Source: Mactra quadrangularis
Taxonomy: Eukaryota > Mollusca > Bivalvia > Venerida > Mactridae
NCBI GenBank assembly: GCA_025267735.1
Contig: CM046311.1
Span: 19,187,020-19,251,019 of the forward strand
Direction of reading: 5' to 3'
DNA length: 64,000 nt
Under the pieces are notes generated by a model. It saw only the letters and a list, made by a program, of their open reading frames with translations. It did not search any database and was not told where the DNA came from. This document shows, piece after piece, positions 11,442 through 23,300 of this stretch; position 1 is the stretch's first letter; each line of letters begins with the position of its first letter. The translations under genes were made by a program, and so were the position numbers.

Positions 11442-14400
11442 TCAGTACAGTCGGTAAATCTGAACTTGATTTTGTGGTAAAACTCCATGACTTACAAACA
11501 TTCGTTTTAGTCTTGGATGAATACTGACAGACCGTGGGCGTGGTGGACAGTGTGTCTTATCAACAATTATTCCGCGTTTCTGTCCATTTCTATCACACTG
11601 AACAATAGTCCGTAAAATAACGTTTGCAACAATTACATTTCCATCACCATCAACACAAACACCATCAGGTCTTATACCAAGATCTGTAATTGTTTCAATA
11701 TATTCACAGTTTGCTTTGAAACAAACCAATCCTTTCTCCTTATCACCCACAAATAATCTATAATTTTTGTTATCTAATGTAATATGATTACTACAACCAA
11801 ACAGAGCTTGACCATTATTATCACTGGTAACAGTCTTCAGTATATTGCCAGACATATCATACATGTACAAAGATTTGCTTCTGTCGGTAATATATAGTTT
11901 ATCATCATTATAGGCAATACCGTAACTCTTACCATGATTCATTTTGATTGAACGGGTCAATGATAATTTATTATCAGTTGATACAAATTGAACCACATTC
12001 GCACACGCAACAGCTATCTCATTATCTCCTACCATACATACACCTCGTGGCTTTTCAGGCATTTTACAATAGTCTACTAATGATAATGATGAGATATTGA
12101 AACGTTTAAGCTTGTGGTTTTTTTTGTCAGTAAACAGAACTGTGTCATCTACGATACATGATCCAGTTATATGACAGTTCTTTGTATCGTCCTGTAGTTT
12201 GACATTCATATCACATACCTTTGTGTATTTGTATAGATCTTTGTTTCTTGATAACGTGGCTGATGTGTTTCCTAAACATGGTTTACTCTCTAAGCTGGTT
12301 TTCAATTCTTCAAGCGGCTGGAATATTACCTCTGCATGGCGGACATCTGAATACGAGACTACATTTGATTCAATGATCTTGATATATTGTTGAGCGATCT
12401 TAGAACAGACAAATAGTTGAGCTATATTTTCTGTATCTTGCATTAGTAGTTGTTGTAGATTCTTCAAGTTATCAATGGAGTCTTCGTATCTCTTCCTTTC
12501 GTCTAGAAGCTGTGTTTCCAATTTCTTGTATTCATTTTCAATGTCATTGATAGTCACTTCTTCTAACTTTCTAAGCAGATGCTCCATTTCCAATCTATAA
12601 TCATTAGCAGCTTTGATGGCAGTTTCTTTTGATTCTCGAAGTTGTTGAAGGATGTCATCACTTACATTTTGTCGTTCATTCATATCGTCTAGCTTTCTGT
12701 TAATATCAGATCCAGTTTTAGATGTATCTGTTTTACTGTATAGTTGATTAATGTTGTCAGAGACAGAGATCATACCATCACAGGTTCTGAAATATTATGA
12801 AACAACTTGACGTGTAACATATATATGATCGTGAGTTTATGAGGTTCAGTAAAAATATTAAATCTGGTAAAAATACACTGGTAAAACTTTAGGACGTCTT
12901 CCCCACTGCGAATGGAGAATAATTATCTTAAGACTGTAAAACACAATCGACAGTCGTTTTCTTAGCATGATCCATGATTAAAACATTTTTGAAATATTTT
13001 ATTCGAAGTACAATGCATCACACGCTGTGTTTCTGTGTAGTTCAGAATAAAATATTCAATTATGTACAAGTTTTCTATGGAATCTATGTTTAAACTTCTT
13101 TCTCTCATAATGTCTGATATAATATATACATTTGTGTAAACAATAACAGAGAAAGTCCGAAAAATTTTTGTAAGACAATATTGCAGATATAACAGGGACG
13201 GATCCAGGACTTTTTACTACGGGGGGTCCGAACAATTTCTAGGGGGTCAAACTTTCAAACCACTATCACATTATACACTTTCTGCAGAATAATGTAACAT
13301 ATTAATAATAAAAAAATACATAGGCATTAAATATATGTTAAGCAGCGAGAAAAATTGCTTCATGCTACTTATAAATGACTTAAACTCAAGAAATACACTT
13401 ATGGACAGGTACATTTGTTTTAATTCTAGGGGTTCCGCACCCATTTAATGTTGGTTGTGTAACAAGTTCTTACAACTAATATCACTTTTAAGCCAGATGC
13501 CTTCTCCATTACTAAGCAATTAGACTAAAGTTTTTGTGCATAGAAACAAAGAAATGGCTTCTAAACAAGATTCGAACCCACACAGAGGGTACAAGTCAAC
13601 CGTCATAGCTGCTTTGCTACAAACACACATCGGAGTATACTTGTAATATTATCGATGAAATATCAATGAAGTATATAATTCTTTATAGAGATTTGTATGT
13701 TTCTTTCCATTCATTACTGATTTTTTTAGGTAAAAGGTGATGGCTTGCTGGGAGCTGTAATGATATCGCAATATTCCAGAACACTGACACGGTGTTATCG
13801 TGTAAATGGAATAGGTCTGAAACCCGATACTAAATTAAACGACAATAATTATAATATTGATTATATGATTAATTTCGCGGTTAAAATTCTGTTTTCATAA
13901 ACATCTTCAGCCAAATATACACTCATGACCGAGTGGTTACGACGTTGGGCTGGAAATTATTGGACTGCCAGCCCTGCATTCGAATCCCATCGAAAACCTC
14001 TTTGTTTCTTTGAGCTAAAAACTTTATCCTGCCTGCTTAGAACTGAGGAAACAGGAAGCGGACTCAAATATGACTTATCTAAGTTCGAGGGTCGATCAAC
14101 AAATGCGCAACTTGCCATAAAACTAAGTGCAACTCGACATATTTGAAAACCTTATAATGTAGTTCAATAACTCAGCTTTAACACAGGTACAACTTTTCAA
14201 GGTAATACAACTTAGCTAATGCATTTGATCTGATATTTTATCAATTCAAAACTGGCAAAAATTTGATATGAGGTAGATATGCGCATGCGTGTGTGTTGCT
14301 TTGAGACTATGATTTAAATAGAAATATAGTAAACACAATTTGGTTAAGTAATGGTTCAGTTGTATGAATGGCATGTTAAATAGTATTGTAATGAACAAAT

Positions 14401-15697
14401 AGCAGAAAATAAAGATAGGTACAGCAAATGTCTAAGAATTAACCCTTGTATATTACTCATCCGGTTTAACTCGTCGGGCATTTTCGTCGAAAGTTTTCGT
14501 CTTGCGATTTATACGTAAGCCTTTCTTGCGAAAGTCTTAAAATGGTCCGACTGACGAATTCATATATTTCTTGGAATATACCTAGGGGCATTTATCTGCT
14601 TGAAGGTTCGAAAAAAGCGTAACAATGAATTTGTATATTAAAATTAAAATTTTGCAGTACAATATCTTACTAAATGTCAACATCCGAAAACAATAGTTTC
14701 ATTCAGCCTTCAACTGAGGAACCTATGTATCTGTATCAGAGCTCTCTGAATGTGAAAGTTAACTGAGCATAACATCATACAATTTATTCATTAATTAACA
14801 ACTCTATCAATTAGAAAGTGGGTTTTATACAGAAAATATTATTAAAGTACAGGTTATAAAATCATTTTATCTTGGTAAACTACCATTTGTTTTTCCACTT
14901 GCCTTTTCAAGACAATCATAGAAAGAAAATCAGTCGCACATAAATAACAATACAATATTTTTTTTCTATAATGTCTACATTTGCATGTATTCGATAATTA
15001 CACTGTTAATCGATCGATTCAAATTTATACAAAAAAATCAATGTTCAAGCATGAAATTCTCATGATTTCGCCGATTTTTTTCGGTGCGATAAAAAAATAC
15101 TCCAATGATAGTTTATCCTACCTGAATGCCAACTACTACAAGATTACAAAGCTCAAGGTCTGTTATCCCCCGGATAGATAGCCTTAGACTAGCTAAACAA
15201 AAGTAAACTTGAATTATTCAATTGAGAGATAAAATGAAGGCTTGTGAGTCCTGGACTAAGGCTTAAACTAGACTAAATAAAACTTGAATTATGCAATCGG
15301 TCCATTTTGTATATTAATTAACATAGGTTTAATATTAAGAGTAAATCAAGTTTACTCACCTATGATCTTCTGCTGCACAAATATAACAACACACAACATC
15401 ATGGTCCTTACAAATCATATCCAATATTTTCCCTGCATGTTTACTACATTGTTTGGTAGGAAAGGCAGGTAGAGTCTTTGGTTGACCTTGTATCTTTACT
15501 AAACAACAGTCCATGAATGAATGTCTCTTAAATGCTGGAATCCATTTATGAGCTGACAAACAATCATGACAACAATATCGCTGACATTCTGTACAATATT
15601 TTAAAGCTTCTTTAATTACATGGTCCTCGGCACAAGAAGTACAATTGTAATCAAAAGTCTCCTCCGACATATTCACTTTACTACCTCCAGTCGCCAT
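11442..15697 (-). CDS. TRIM-like B-box/coiled-coil/propeller protein, copy 1 (TRIM-1)
   Basis: Exon 1 is 15360-15697 and exon 2 is 11442-12786, with a phase-2 intron that rebuilds DHRTC; the product is 560 aa. There is no RING: the protein starts with a B-box-1-like zinc site (C19, C22, C35, C38, C46, H50, H59) and then B-box 2 (C84, H87, C96, H99, D100, C104, C107, H112). A heptad-rich coiled coil spans about residues 140-260. Residues about 317-560 form an NHL-like beta-propeller with repeated RPDGVCVDGDGNVIVAN-type blades. Such RING-less TRIM-like proteins are a large family in bivalves. Without a RING, ubiquitin ligase activity is doubtful, and ligand binding by the propeller is a reasonable inference. 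The coiled-coil half is nearly identical to TRIM-3, while the C-terminal blades share residues with TRIM-2. The 2.6-kb intron is full of repeats. Confidence 0.9.
13194..13443. mobile_element. 'gggcggatccagg' dispersed element in TRIM-1 intron
   Basis: It begins near 'agggacggatccaggac', includes a 'ctagggggtcaaac' block, and ends near 'ggttccgcacccat', a decayed inverse of its start. Copies occur at 45,018-45,265 and, with different flanks, at 61,231-61,430. Shared ends and different contexts suggest a non-autonomous DNA element. The family is not assigned. Confidence 0.5.
13490..13650 (-). repeat. tRNA-derived SINE, minus member of an inverted pair
   Basis: The minus strand carries a B-box-like 'gggttcgaatctt', and downstream sequence related to 'taaagttttt...aaagaaacaaag'. 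The plus-strand element at 13,925-14,110 has the same body in the opposite orientation. Both occur again in the TRIM-3 intron. Confidence 0.5.
13925..14110 (+). repeat. tRNA-Ser-like SINE, plus member of an inverted pair
   Basis: The head 'gaccgagtggttacgacgtt' and B-box 'attcgaatcccat' look like tRNA-Ser. The acceptor stem does not pair, and a SINE body ('tttgtttctttgagctaaaa') follows. A 73-aa ORF over it is not a gene. Confidence 0.55.
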
Positions 15698-17380
15698 CTT
15701 GTAAACTTTGTCCTAGTCGATATTTACAGGTGTGTATTAAGTATGGATTATTTGAGTATAACGTTTATAAGTCAAGTCTACTTTCGGTTTCGATTTTACT
15801 TTAAACCAAATCTTTTTGTAATAATATTGTATGCAAATAATTGTAAACTTTAGCTGGATTCAAATTGTTACAATATTAAACGAGTTGTTAATGTATCGCG
15901 GAAACATAAATAATTTTGCTAATTTGACGAACCCCTTTATTGAACACATTTCCATAGCATTCGGTTTTGACTCCCCTGGATACAATTTCTGACTCTTACC
16001 GTGTGTATAGTAATAATGACCTAGATATCATTTTCGAAAAAAATATTTTTAGAAATAAATATAGATCTTGAGAAATTGCATGAATTTACACCAGAACATG
16101 TACCCTGGTAACCCCCTTCAAAATTAAGATACCTACTACAACTGTACTATTGTAGTAAATAAAAAGTTAAAACAATGATTTGAAAAACAAACAGATTATC
16201 ATAAAAAATAAAAAGCTACAAAAGCAGGGTAAATAGTCATATGATCTTCCAATTGTAAACAAAATTAATTTTACAAATGATCTAGTTTACCGTTGTATTC
16301 AATTTTTGTGCCGCGGTAATTAACTAACGATCAATATTCACAGGTGCAAACGATAAATCGGTGAAACACACATGCTTGTTAACGTTATAAGTTGTTTTTG
16401 TTGATCACGTGGCTATATACCCCGATATAAATACCAAGTTTAAATTGTCTAAGTTAACCATAATGAATGATTTTAATATGTTTTATTTCGTTTGTAAATA
16501 CACTGTACATACATTTAGACATGTATCATGCTATGTTTAGATAACTTAGATAAAGTATATCTTGATTGATATAAGGAGTATATGTATTTATTCATATTTC
16601 ATAACATAGACATAGTACATGTATAGTGAGCAAAATGATGGTAAAATATTAAGATAAATAAAGATTTATGCATAAAATATTACATAATATATTTAAAAAA
16701 ACAGTCCATAAAATTGCATGTACAGTAATATGAGAATGGTTAAAACAGGTATTTATTGTTGATAGGCAAATTTTAAGACAGAAATATTAGAAGTATCATT
16801 GCACTTGAGTGAATTATTAAAGACCATGTCGAATATATTGAAATATAGGGATGGCACTAAAGAATTTGATCCTTATTTCCACTGTGGACCCTACTATTCA
16901 TTAAATCGATGAATACACCAGAATTCATCACAGATAAATACGATACTATCACACAAAAATAACAAATATGAAAATAATAATTATAAGATAAAGAATTAAG
17001 AGCTAAATACATATATACATTAGTCATCTCAGATCTCTGACAAAAGATGGGCTTTAAAATGGGAAAAAATCCTAGCTTGTCTAAGTTTTGTGGCATTTCA
17101 TTCCACAGAAAACATCCATTAAAAGCAAAAGACTTTTGACTTTGACCTTAGTTATGGATGACTCTATAAAAAGTTAAATGATAGCAGCTGCCACACATGT
17201 CATGCCGGATCCATGGCACATCAGGCAATAAAACTTTAGACGTGTGCTTATGCTACAAACCAATTTATTGTCATTAATATTGTGTATAAGGATTCAAAGT
17301 TTTCATGTTGTAATTCGGTGTAAACTAAAGTGCTTTGGTTCCGTTTCTAACGGTACTGAGGTAAGATTTTTTTTGTTTGA

Positions 17381-17573
17381 CTCTTTAAGAGTTGAATACC
17401 CAGTTCCTTGTAGGGACAATTTTTGAAGAGTATTCTTCCCTTTTTAGGGATTTGCTTTTCGGACCGTTTTAACTTAGTTTTCTACGGAGTTAAAGCGGTT
17501 TTTGTGTTAAGCTCTCTCGAGTTGAATACCCGTTCCCCTGGGTGGGTAAAGAAGGACGAGTAATTCTCCCCCC
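17381..17573. repeat. Diverged direct repeat flanking the G-rich tract
   Basis: Two roughly 65-bp copies share 'agttgaatacc(c)', 'gttcc', 'ggg' and 'gagtaattctccc'-type blocks at about 17,381-17,450 and 17,512-17,573. The pair is also present in unit 2 (about 48,980-49,170). Confidence 0.45.
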
Positions 17574-17576
17574 TTG

Positions 17577-17870
17577 CTGCGTGAGTACCCTTGGGGGGGG
17601 GGGCTTGCCCGTGGGAGACTGACCCTTGTGGGTTGGTCCTTAAGGGGCTGGTCATTGGGGAGCTGGCCCTTGGGGGGCTGTTCCATGTGGGCTGGACCTT
17701 AGGGGCAGCTGGCCCTGGCGGCTTGCCCTTGGAGGCTGGTCCTTGAGGGGGCTGGCCCATGAAGGGGTGGCCATTTGGGGCTTGCCCTTGGGGGGACTGG
17801 TTCATGGGGGGCTGGCCCATGGGAGATGGCCCTAGACGGTTAGCCCTGGACGGTCAGCCCTGGTAGGGGA
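17577..17870. repeat. G-rich degenerate minisatellite
   Basis: Repeated 'ggcttgcccttggggg' and 'ggctggcccatg' motifs make a sharply GC-rich patch in AT-rich DNA. A Pro/Gly-rich minus-strand ORF across it is a product of the repeat. Copies in units 1 and 2 differ in G-run length (10 versus 7 at one site). Confidence 0.8.
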
Positions 17871-19099
17871 GAGGGGTGATAACATTATTTACTAGTTAAT
17901 ATACGTGAGTTTTATTTATATTTTATTCAAATATCAGCGGCGGATACTTCTACTCTGCAGATTTTAATATTCAGTACCCGTACATGTTTTTCTGTAAACA
18001 CTATCGATAATCGAGTATTTGAATCAGACGAAGAGGTTACCGACATTAAGGTTGACCGCGTCTCTTTTTGACACGGGTGTTATCGGTTAATACCGAGTAC
18101 AATTGCCGTCTCTTATTTTATCTAATAATTTCCTTTTTTATATATACTCTGAGTACTTAAACGCCCATGTTTGGATTTTTTATACTCTTTTAAACGCACC
18201 AATTTTAAAAATGTTCCAGGGGCATTAAATCGAGATTTTACGGTAGACGAGAAACTTTCATGGAGTTTTTAAGTTAAATAAACAACATTAGGATTATAAA
18301 TCTTCTTTTCACCACAATTACGACAAGAAACTTTATATTTATAATATGCCATAGGGAAATATTAGAAACTAAAATTTTGCATAACATATGTAAGTATTTT
18401 GTAATTAAAAACTTAGGTTGATCTACAGCATTGTTTTACATAATATTTAAATCAGTAGATAAGAATAGTATGACTCAACAAATATATTTTTTTACCTTTT
18501 CAGAAATCACTATAGATTAAAAATGTTTTTGCTTCAACTTAAGTACAATGCACATACTAATACAAAAAGAAATGCGTTTATTATTTTCACTAAGTGTATA
18601 ATTACATTAAGTCAATCTCAGGAATGTTTTGTAGCACTTAACACATTATACATCGCTTTTGACACTTGCTTTCAAAAACATGATACAAGTGATGGAATAA
18701 GTACATAAAGTACTTATAGCAGTGTTCTATCATTTGTACTGTCGTGACTCTTTTGTGTATAGACATACATGTATATCTTTCATAACTTTTATTCTTTTAA
18801 GGACTTTAGAACTTTGTGTACAAAGTGCCTTGTACTTTATTACTAGAAATATAGTGCTCTCCAAATCTTCCGTACAAATTAGATTTTGAGAAAAAAGGAC
18901 ACAAATACCGCGATTTACATACATGTACTATAATGAATTAGGTTTAAATCACAAATGATGTTAAAAAACTAAATACTAATTTTGAAATTTGTTCAGATAA
19001 ATCTTTGTTTCTTTTAGTGGGAAAATATTTCAAATCTGTTGGTCAGAAAAAATGAATGTTGCCTAAAGTTATTTGGTTTGGCACTGCATTGTACTTTTA

Positions 19100-20330
19100 T
19101 TTAAATAGTGAAATGTCATTGACTAAGTACATGTACTTAACAATGTTCTTATTGACTAAACATAGTTGTAAGGAATTTCACAAACACAGTCTCACCTTCT
19201 TTGTTTTCTTTTCATTTATACGGCGCCGTTATATGACTTATACAATGTGTTGCTACGGCGTTAAACCCAACAAAAACAGCCATGTATACAGCGTTTTAAA
19301 ACTACAGTTTACCTTTGTCAGTGAACAATGCTTATATTGCTTCGTTGTTAATTCGTGAGAAGATAGGGACATCTTTTGAAAGAGGTTTGCTATGAGCTAG
19401 CGACCCTTTCAGCACCATCACAACAAAGGGAAAATATAAATACACAATGCAACTTCTTTCTATATGAATTCCAATCTCTGAAAACAGATATCCTGTAGAG
19501 CGTTGTCGTACAAGATCTCTAAGATCTCAATGGAGGGTCACGTCGAAATGACCTTTATGTCGACCAATCAATGCGTAGCTTTCATCTAGACGAAACACTA
19601 TTAATAACATTTTGATTTCGTAATTTCTATTTTTATACCAAGGTTTGCAAGCTAATTTAACAGCGGTATTATTCACAGTCTGCGATTGGACGGCTCATTT
19701 CAAATTGCGTGACGTAGACGATGTAAACAAGTTACTAATTATAACAATTTCGTCATGAATATTATGATGAAAAAAGGTCACCTGAACGTGACCCTCGTTT
19801 GAAAACGGCCAGATCTAAATTCGCGAGTAGACGAGGGGAAATTTTTAGATAGGGTTTTAATAAGATTGTATGAATTCATTCTTGAATGGCATAAAATGGT
19901 TGGTTATTAAAACTATATGATACGTATAAAGGTCTTCCTAATACAGATATCATTTATATAGTGAAATGTCATATACAATGTACTACATGTCAACACGGCT
20001 CTTATTGGCCAAGGTACTGTTGCGACGATTTCACATACGCTGTCTCGCCCTCTTTGTTTCCTTTTCATTTTACCAACGTTTCAAAGCTACAGTTTACCTT
20101 TGTTGGTGAACAAAGATTGTAGCTTTGTTGTTCTATCGTGAGAAGATGTGGACATCTTATAAAAAGACGTGCTAATGACGACCTAGCGATGACACAGTAG
20201 ACAATATAACTTCTTGCCTAATTATTCTTTCTTTGAATGGCATAAAATGAGTGGTTATTAAAAGTACATGTATATGTATATGATTCGTATAAAAGTATTC
20301 CTAACTCAGTTATCATTTTAGTCAGTAATT
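19100..20330. repeat. Duplicated upstream module of ECTO-1
   Basis: A roughly 350-bp module occurs twice in direct orientation (about 19,100-19,480 and 19,950-20,215). It shares 'gtgaaatgtcat', 'ctacagtttacctttgt' and 'cgtgagaagat..ggacatctt'. Two 'gaatggcataaaatg.ttggttattaaaa' segments (about 19,880 and 20,235) also recur, the second just upstream of the start codon. An embedded SINE tail ('gttgctacggcgttaaaccc') lies at about 19,215-19,280. The arrangement is kept in unit 2. Confidence 0.6.
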
Positions 20331-20332
20331 GT

Positions 20333-23300
20333 ATGGCTAATAAAATGGATCTCTGTCGGCATTTATTTGTGTCGGTTGCTTTGGGGATATGTGTTATTAT
20401 ACAAACTGTGGATGGTAAATTGCCTGACATAGCAACTCTATGTCCGTACAATGATTTCTGTACGACTAAAGCAACAAAGGTTTGTTTTTATTTAAAATCA
20501 TATTCATATCTATAAAAGGAGGATATATTTGCTTTTTCGCCTTTGAAACATCCGAGTTTTATTTCATAAAGTGAGCCCAGGAAACATGTTTTCACGGGTG
20601 GCTTGTTTTTGTACACGTAATTGTTATTTTATGCACTATTTTGAATGTCTTAAATTCTATTTTATTAATTTATAATATTATTATTTTAATTAATTTATAT
20701 TATTTATTTTATTTCTGCAATAATTTGACGTTTATTTGCATGGCAAAATATATTGAATAAGAAAATTGTTTTTACTTGAAATTGAACTATAGAATTTATC
20801 AAAAGTTTAATTTTGAGTATATCAGCCAAAATTTGATGAGCACGTTTTTTTATTAATTTGCATTTACAACGAGTTTCACTAGAGATTTTTTTATTATATA
20901 CCGCCTTTGTATAGCGCTCTTTTCATATTGAATATATGTTCAAAAGCGCTTCACAATCATATGCATATTAATTAGGAAATGATTAATTGAAAATGGATAA
21001 AAGATGATAAAATATAAAATAATAAAATAAAGACTTATATAAAAACTAAGAATTAGTGATCAATAAAGTGCTCACAGTAGTTAAAAACAACAACAAAAAA
21101 CAAGTGGTTTTTACCGTAAAAGATAGTGAAATGAGTAATAATGGACTGTTGGTAGAACGGCAGCCAAATGGTCGATGGGGAATCTGGCTATAGATGCCCT
21201 AAAAATCCATGATTGCAGCGGCCAAATAATATGAGTTTCGAATATTGCGTAAAATCCAGATAAATGTAATTACATGCACCAATTAGCCCGGAAAACATTT
21301 ACACGAGCGGCTTATACGTTATTGTTTTTTACGCAATATTCGAAACTCCTATAATTTGGCCTCTGCAATTATTTGCCAAAAACGTGTTTAAAAAAGATGC
21401 AGTATTATAAAGTAAGGATATACTTGTATATATATCAAGAAGTATTGATATTGGCAAATGTGAAAAACAGATATACATGTGTAAGAAAGAATTATAGAAA
21501 AATTGCATCTAGAAACTTTAAAATCTTCATGACAAGACACGTCAAGCTACCGTGGCGGTGCAAGGGTGCGAACCCCAGCTTTAATAGATTAAATCAATTA
21601 TTTAGAAATATTCTGAACGTCAGGCTTCATTTGTAAGATATATTTAGAGAGCCTACTATTGAATGATGCCGAAGAGTGGAACCAAGCGTCTGATGCTTTG
21701 AAAAGTATTGTAGATAACACAATTGTAACTAAAATGTATCATGTTTGTTTTACAGACGCTGCAGCCAAATGAATCTCATTTGATGCCATGTTGTCAGAAA
21801 TGTTCATGTGATGATGATTGTCAACTGTTTGGTAATTGTTGTCCGGACAAAGTGCTAACACAAGACATACCAATAAGGTATCCATGTTCTAAAGTAGATC
21901 AGTATTTCAACGCACCAAGATATGTTATACCATATAGGGTCAAAAATGCATTCTACCATATAATAGATGACTGCCCTACACAAAACCTCTTGATGCAATA
22001 TCCAAGGTGCTCTGAGTTACTTTATCTTGAGGACTACGCGTTTGTATCAGATCCTCTGTCTGGCCTTGTCTATCAGAATAAATACTGCGCAGTGTGCAAT
22101 GGGGTTAAGGACTATACAATGTGGCATTTGAAAACGGACTGTCAAAAGAAACAACTTGAGCATATCAAAACATGGGAAGAATATACCCTAACTATTTTGA
22201 CATCATGTGAAATCACACCAATTGCACCTACTACTTCCTCTGGTCACAAGGCCCGTTGTTATAGTACAGAATATCTTGAAAACTTTGATCAATGTAATAT
22301 AACCGGAAAGTGGAACGAAATAGATACAGATATAGAAAACGCTTGTGAATACGAAAATCTTGAAATAAATGACAATTTTTATGAATCACAAATTATTGGA
22401 GGAAATGTAAATGTATTTGGAAATCCTTATTGTAAATTATGTAATGTTAAAGAGGTCGAGGATTGGACACATTTATGTAATCGTCAGGTTCTACTACCAC
22501 CGTATACATTACCGGATAAACCTGATTTTAGGAACATGGCATTATTGATCAACTTTGTCATGAATGAAGAGACCGTTGAGGAAACCTCGCCAATGTGTAA
22601 CAAAACGGAGCTTTGGGATCCCTTTCAAGTAAGTAAACAAGTTTCTCGCTGCCATGGCACTGTAGTGTAATGTAATATTTCGAATACGGAGGTCCCAGGT
22701 TCGATTCTTTACAGTAGCAGTTTATTATCTTCCATGAAAGTTTGATAATATGATTGCAAATTTCCTTTATACAGAAAGTTGTCAGGTCTTTGTTATTGTT
22801 AAGGCTGGAATTGGCATATAATGGATTTGACAGATAAAGTTATTTAGATCATTCGCCCGCTGTATTTAACCTGACAAAAGCGTTGGTGATTGTCACAAGA
22901 GCTAAAAACCATTTGTCAGTTTATTCCTCGCTTAGAGCCATATATATGCATTTATACGTCGCACGGTTTATTCTCTAGTCTTTCATAGGGCATTGAAGTC
23001 GGTTTGTAAAGTGTCCAGTTTTTGTTCATTTGATAAGGAATGAGTAAATACAAATTTGTTTTATCGTTAAAACAAGATTTTGTCCAAAATATTAAGAGGG
23101 AACTGCTAGTTATCAATAGCCAATTGTTTGTTTATTTTGTAGGAAATGTGTATAACTGTGACTTGTCCAATGTCTAAGTTCCTGTATGCTGGAAGATGTC
23201 AAGATATGTACAAAAGACCCCCTGGAGAAACGTATGAGATTTATTTCAGAATTGAATCAAATTTCTCAGACTTTAACAGAAATGACATACACAACGTAGC

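Larger units (their letters stand above)
15698..19095. other. Upstream region of TRIM-1 (TRIM side of the divergent spacer)
   Basis: No gene is supported here. Roughly 15,900-16,500 is conserved in the TRIM-3 upstream region and, more loosely, upstream of TRIM-2 (39,600-40,280). The shared parts include 'acaggtgcaaacgataaat' and 'gatcacgtg(g/a)cta', which may be promoter-proximal sequence. The rest is AT-rich apart from the G-rich minisatellite near 17.6 kb. Confidence 0.5.

Noticed and set aside
13925..13997. Possible functional tRNA-Ser gene
   Set aside because: The A- and B-box are good, but the acceptor stem does not pair and a SINE body follows. The inverted partner confirms a repeat.
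17482..17820. Pro/Gly-rich 112-aa minus-strand ORF
   Set aside because: It is the translation of the G-rich minisatellite. The unit 2 version changes length with the repeat, and no splice or start context supports it.
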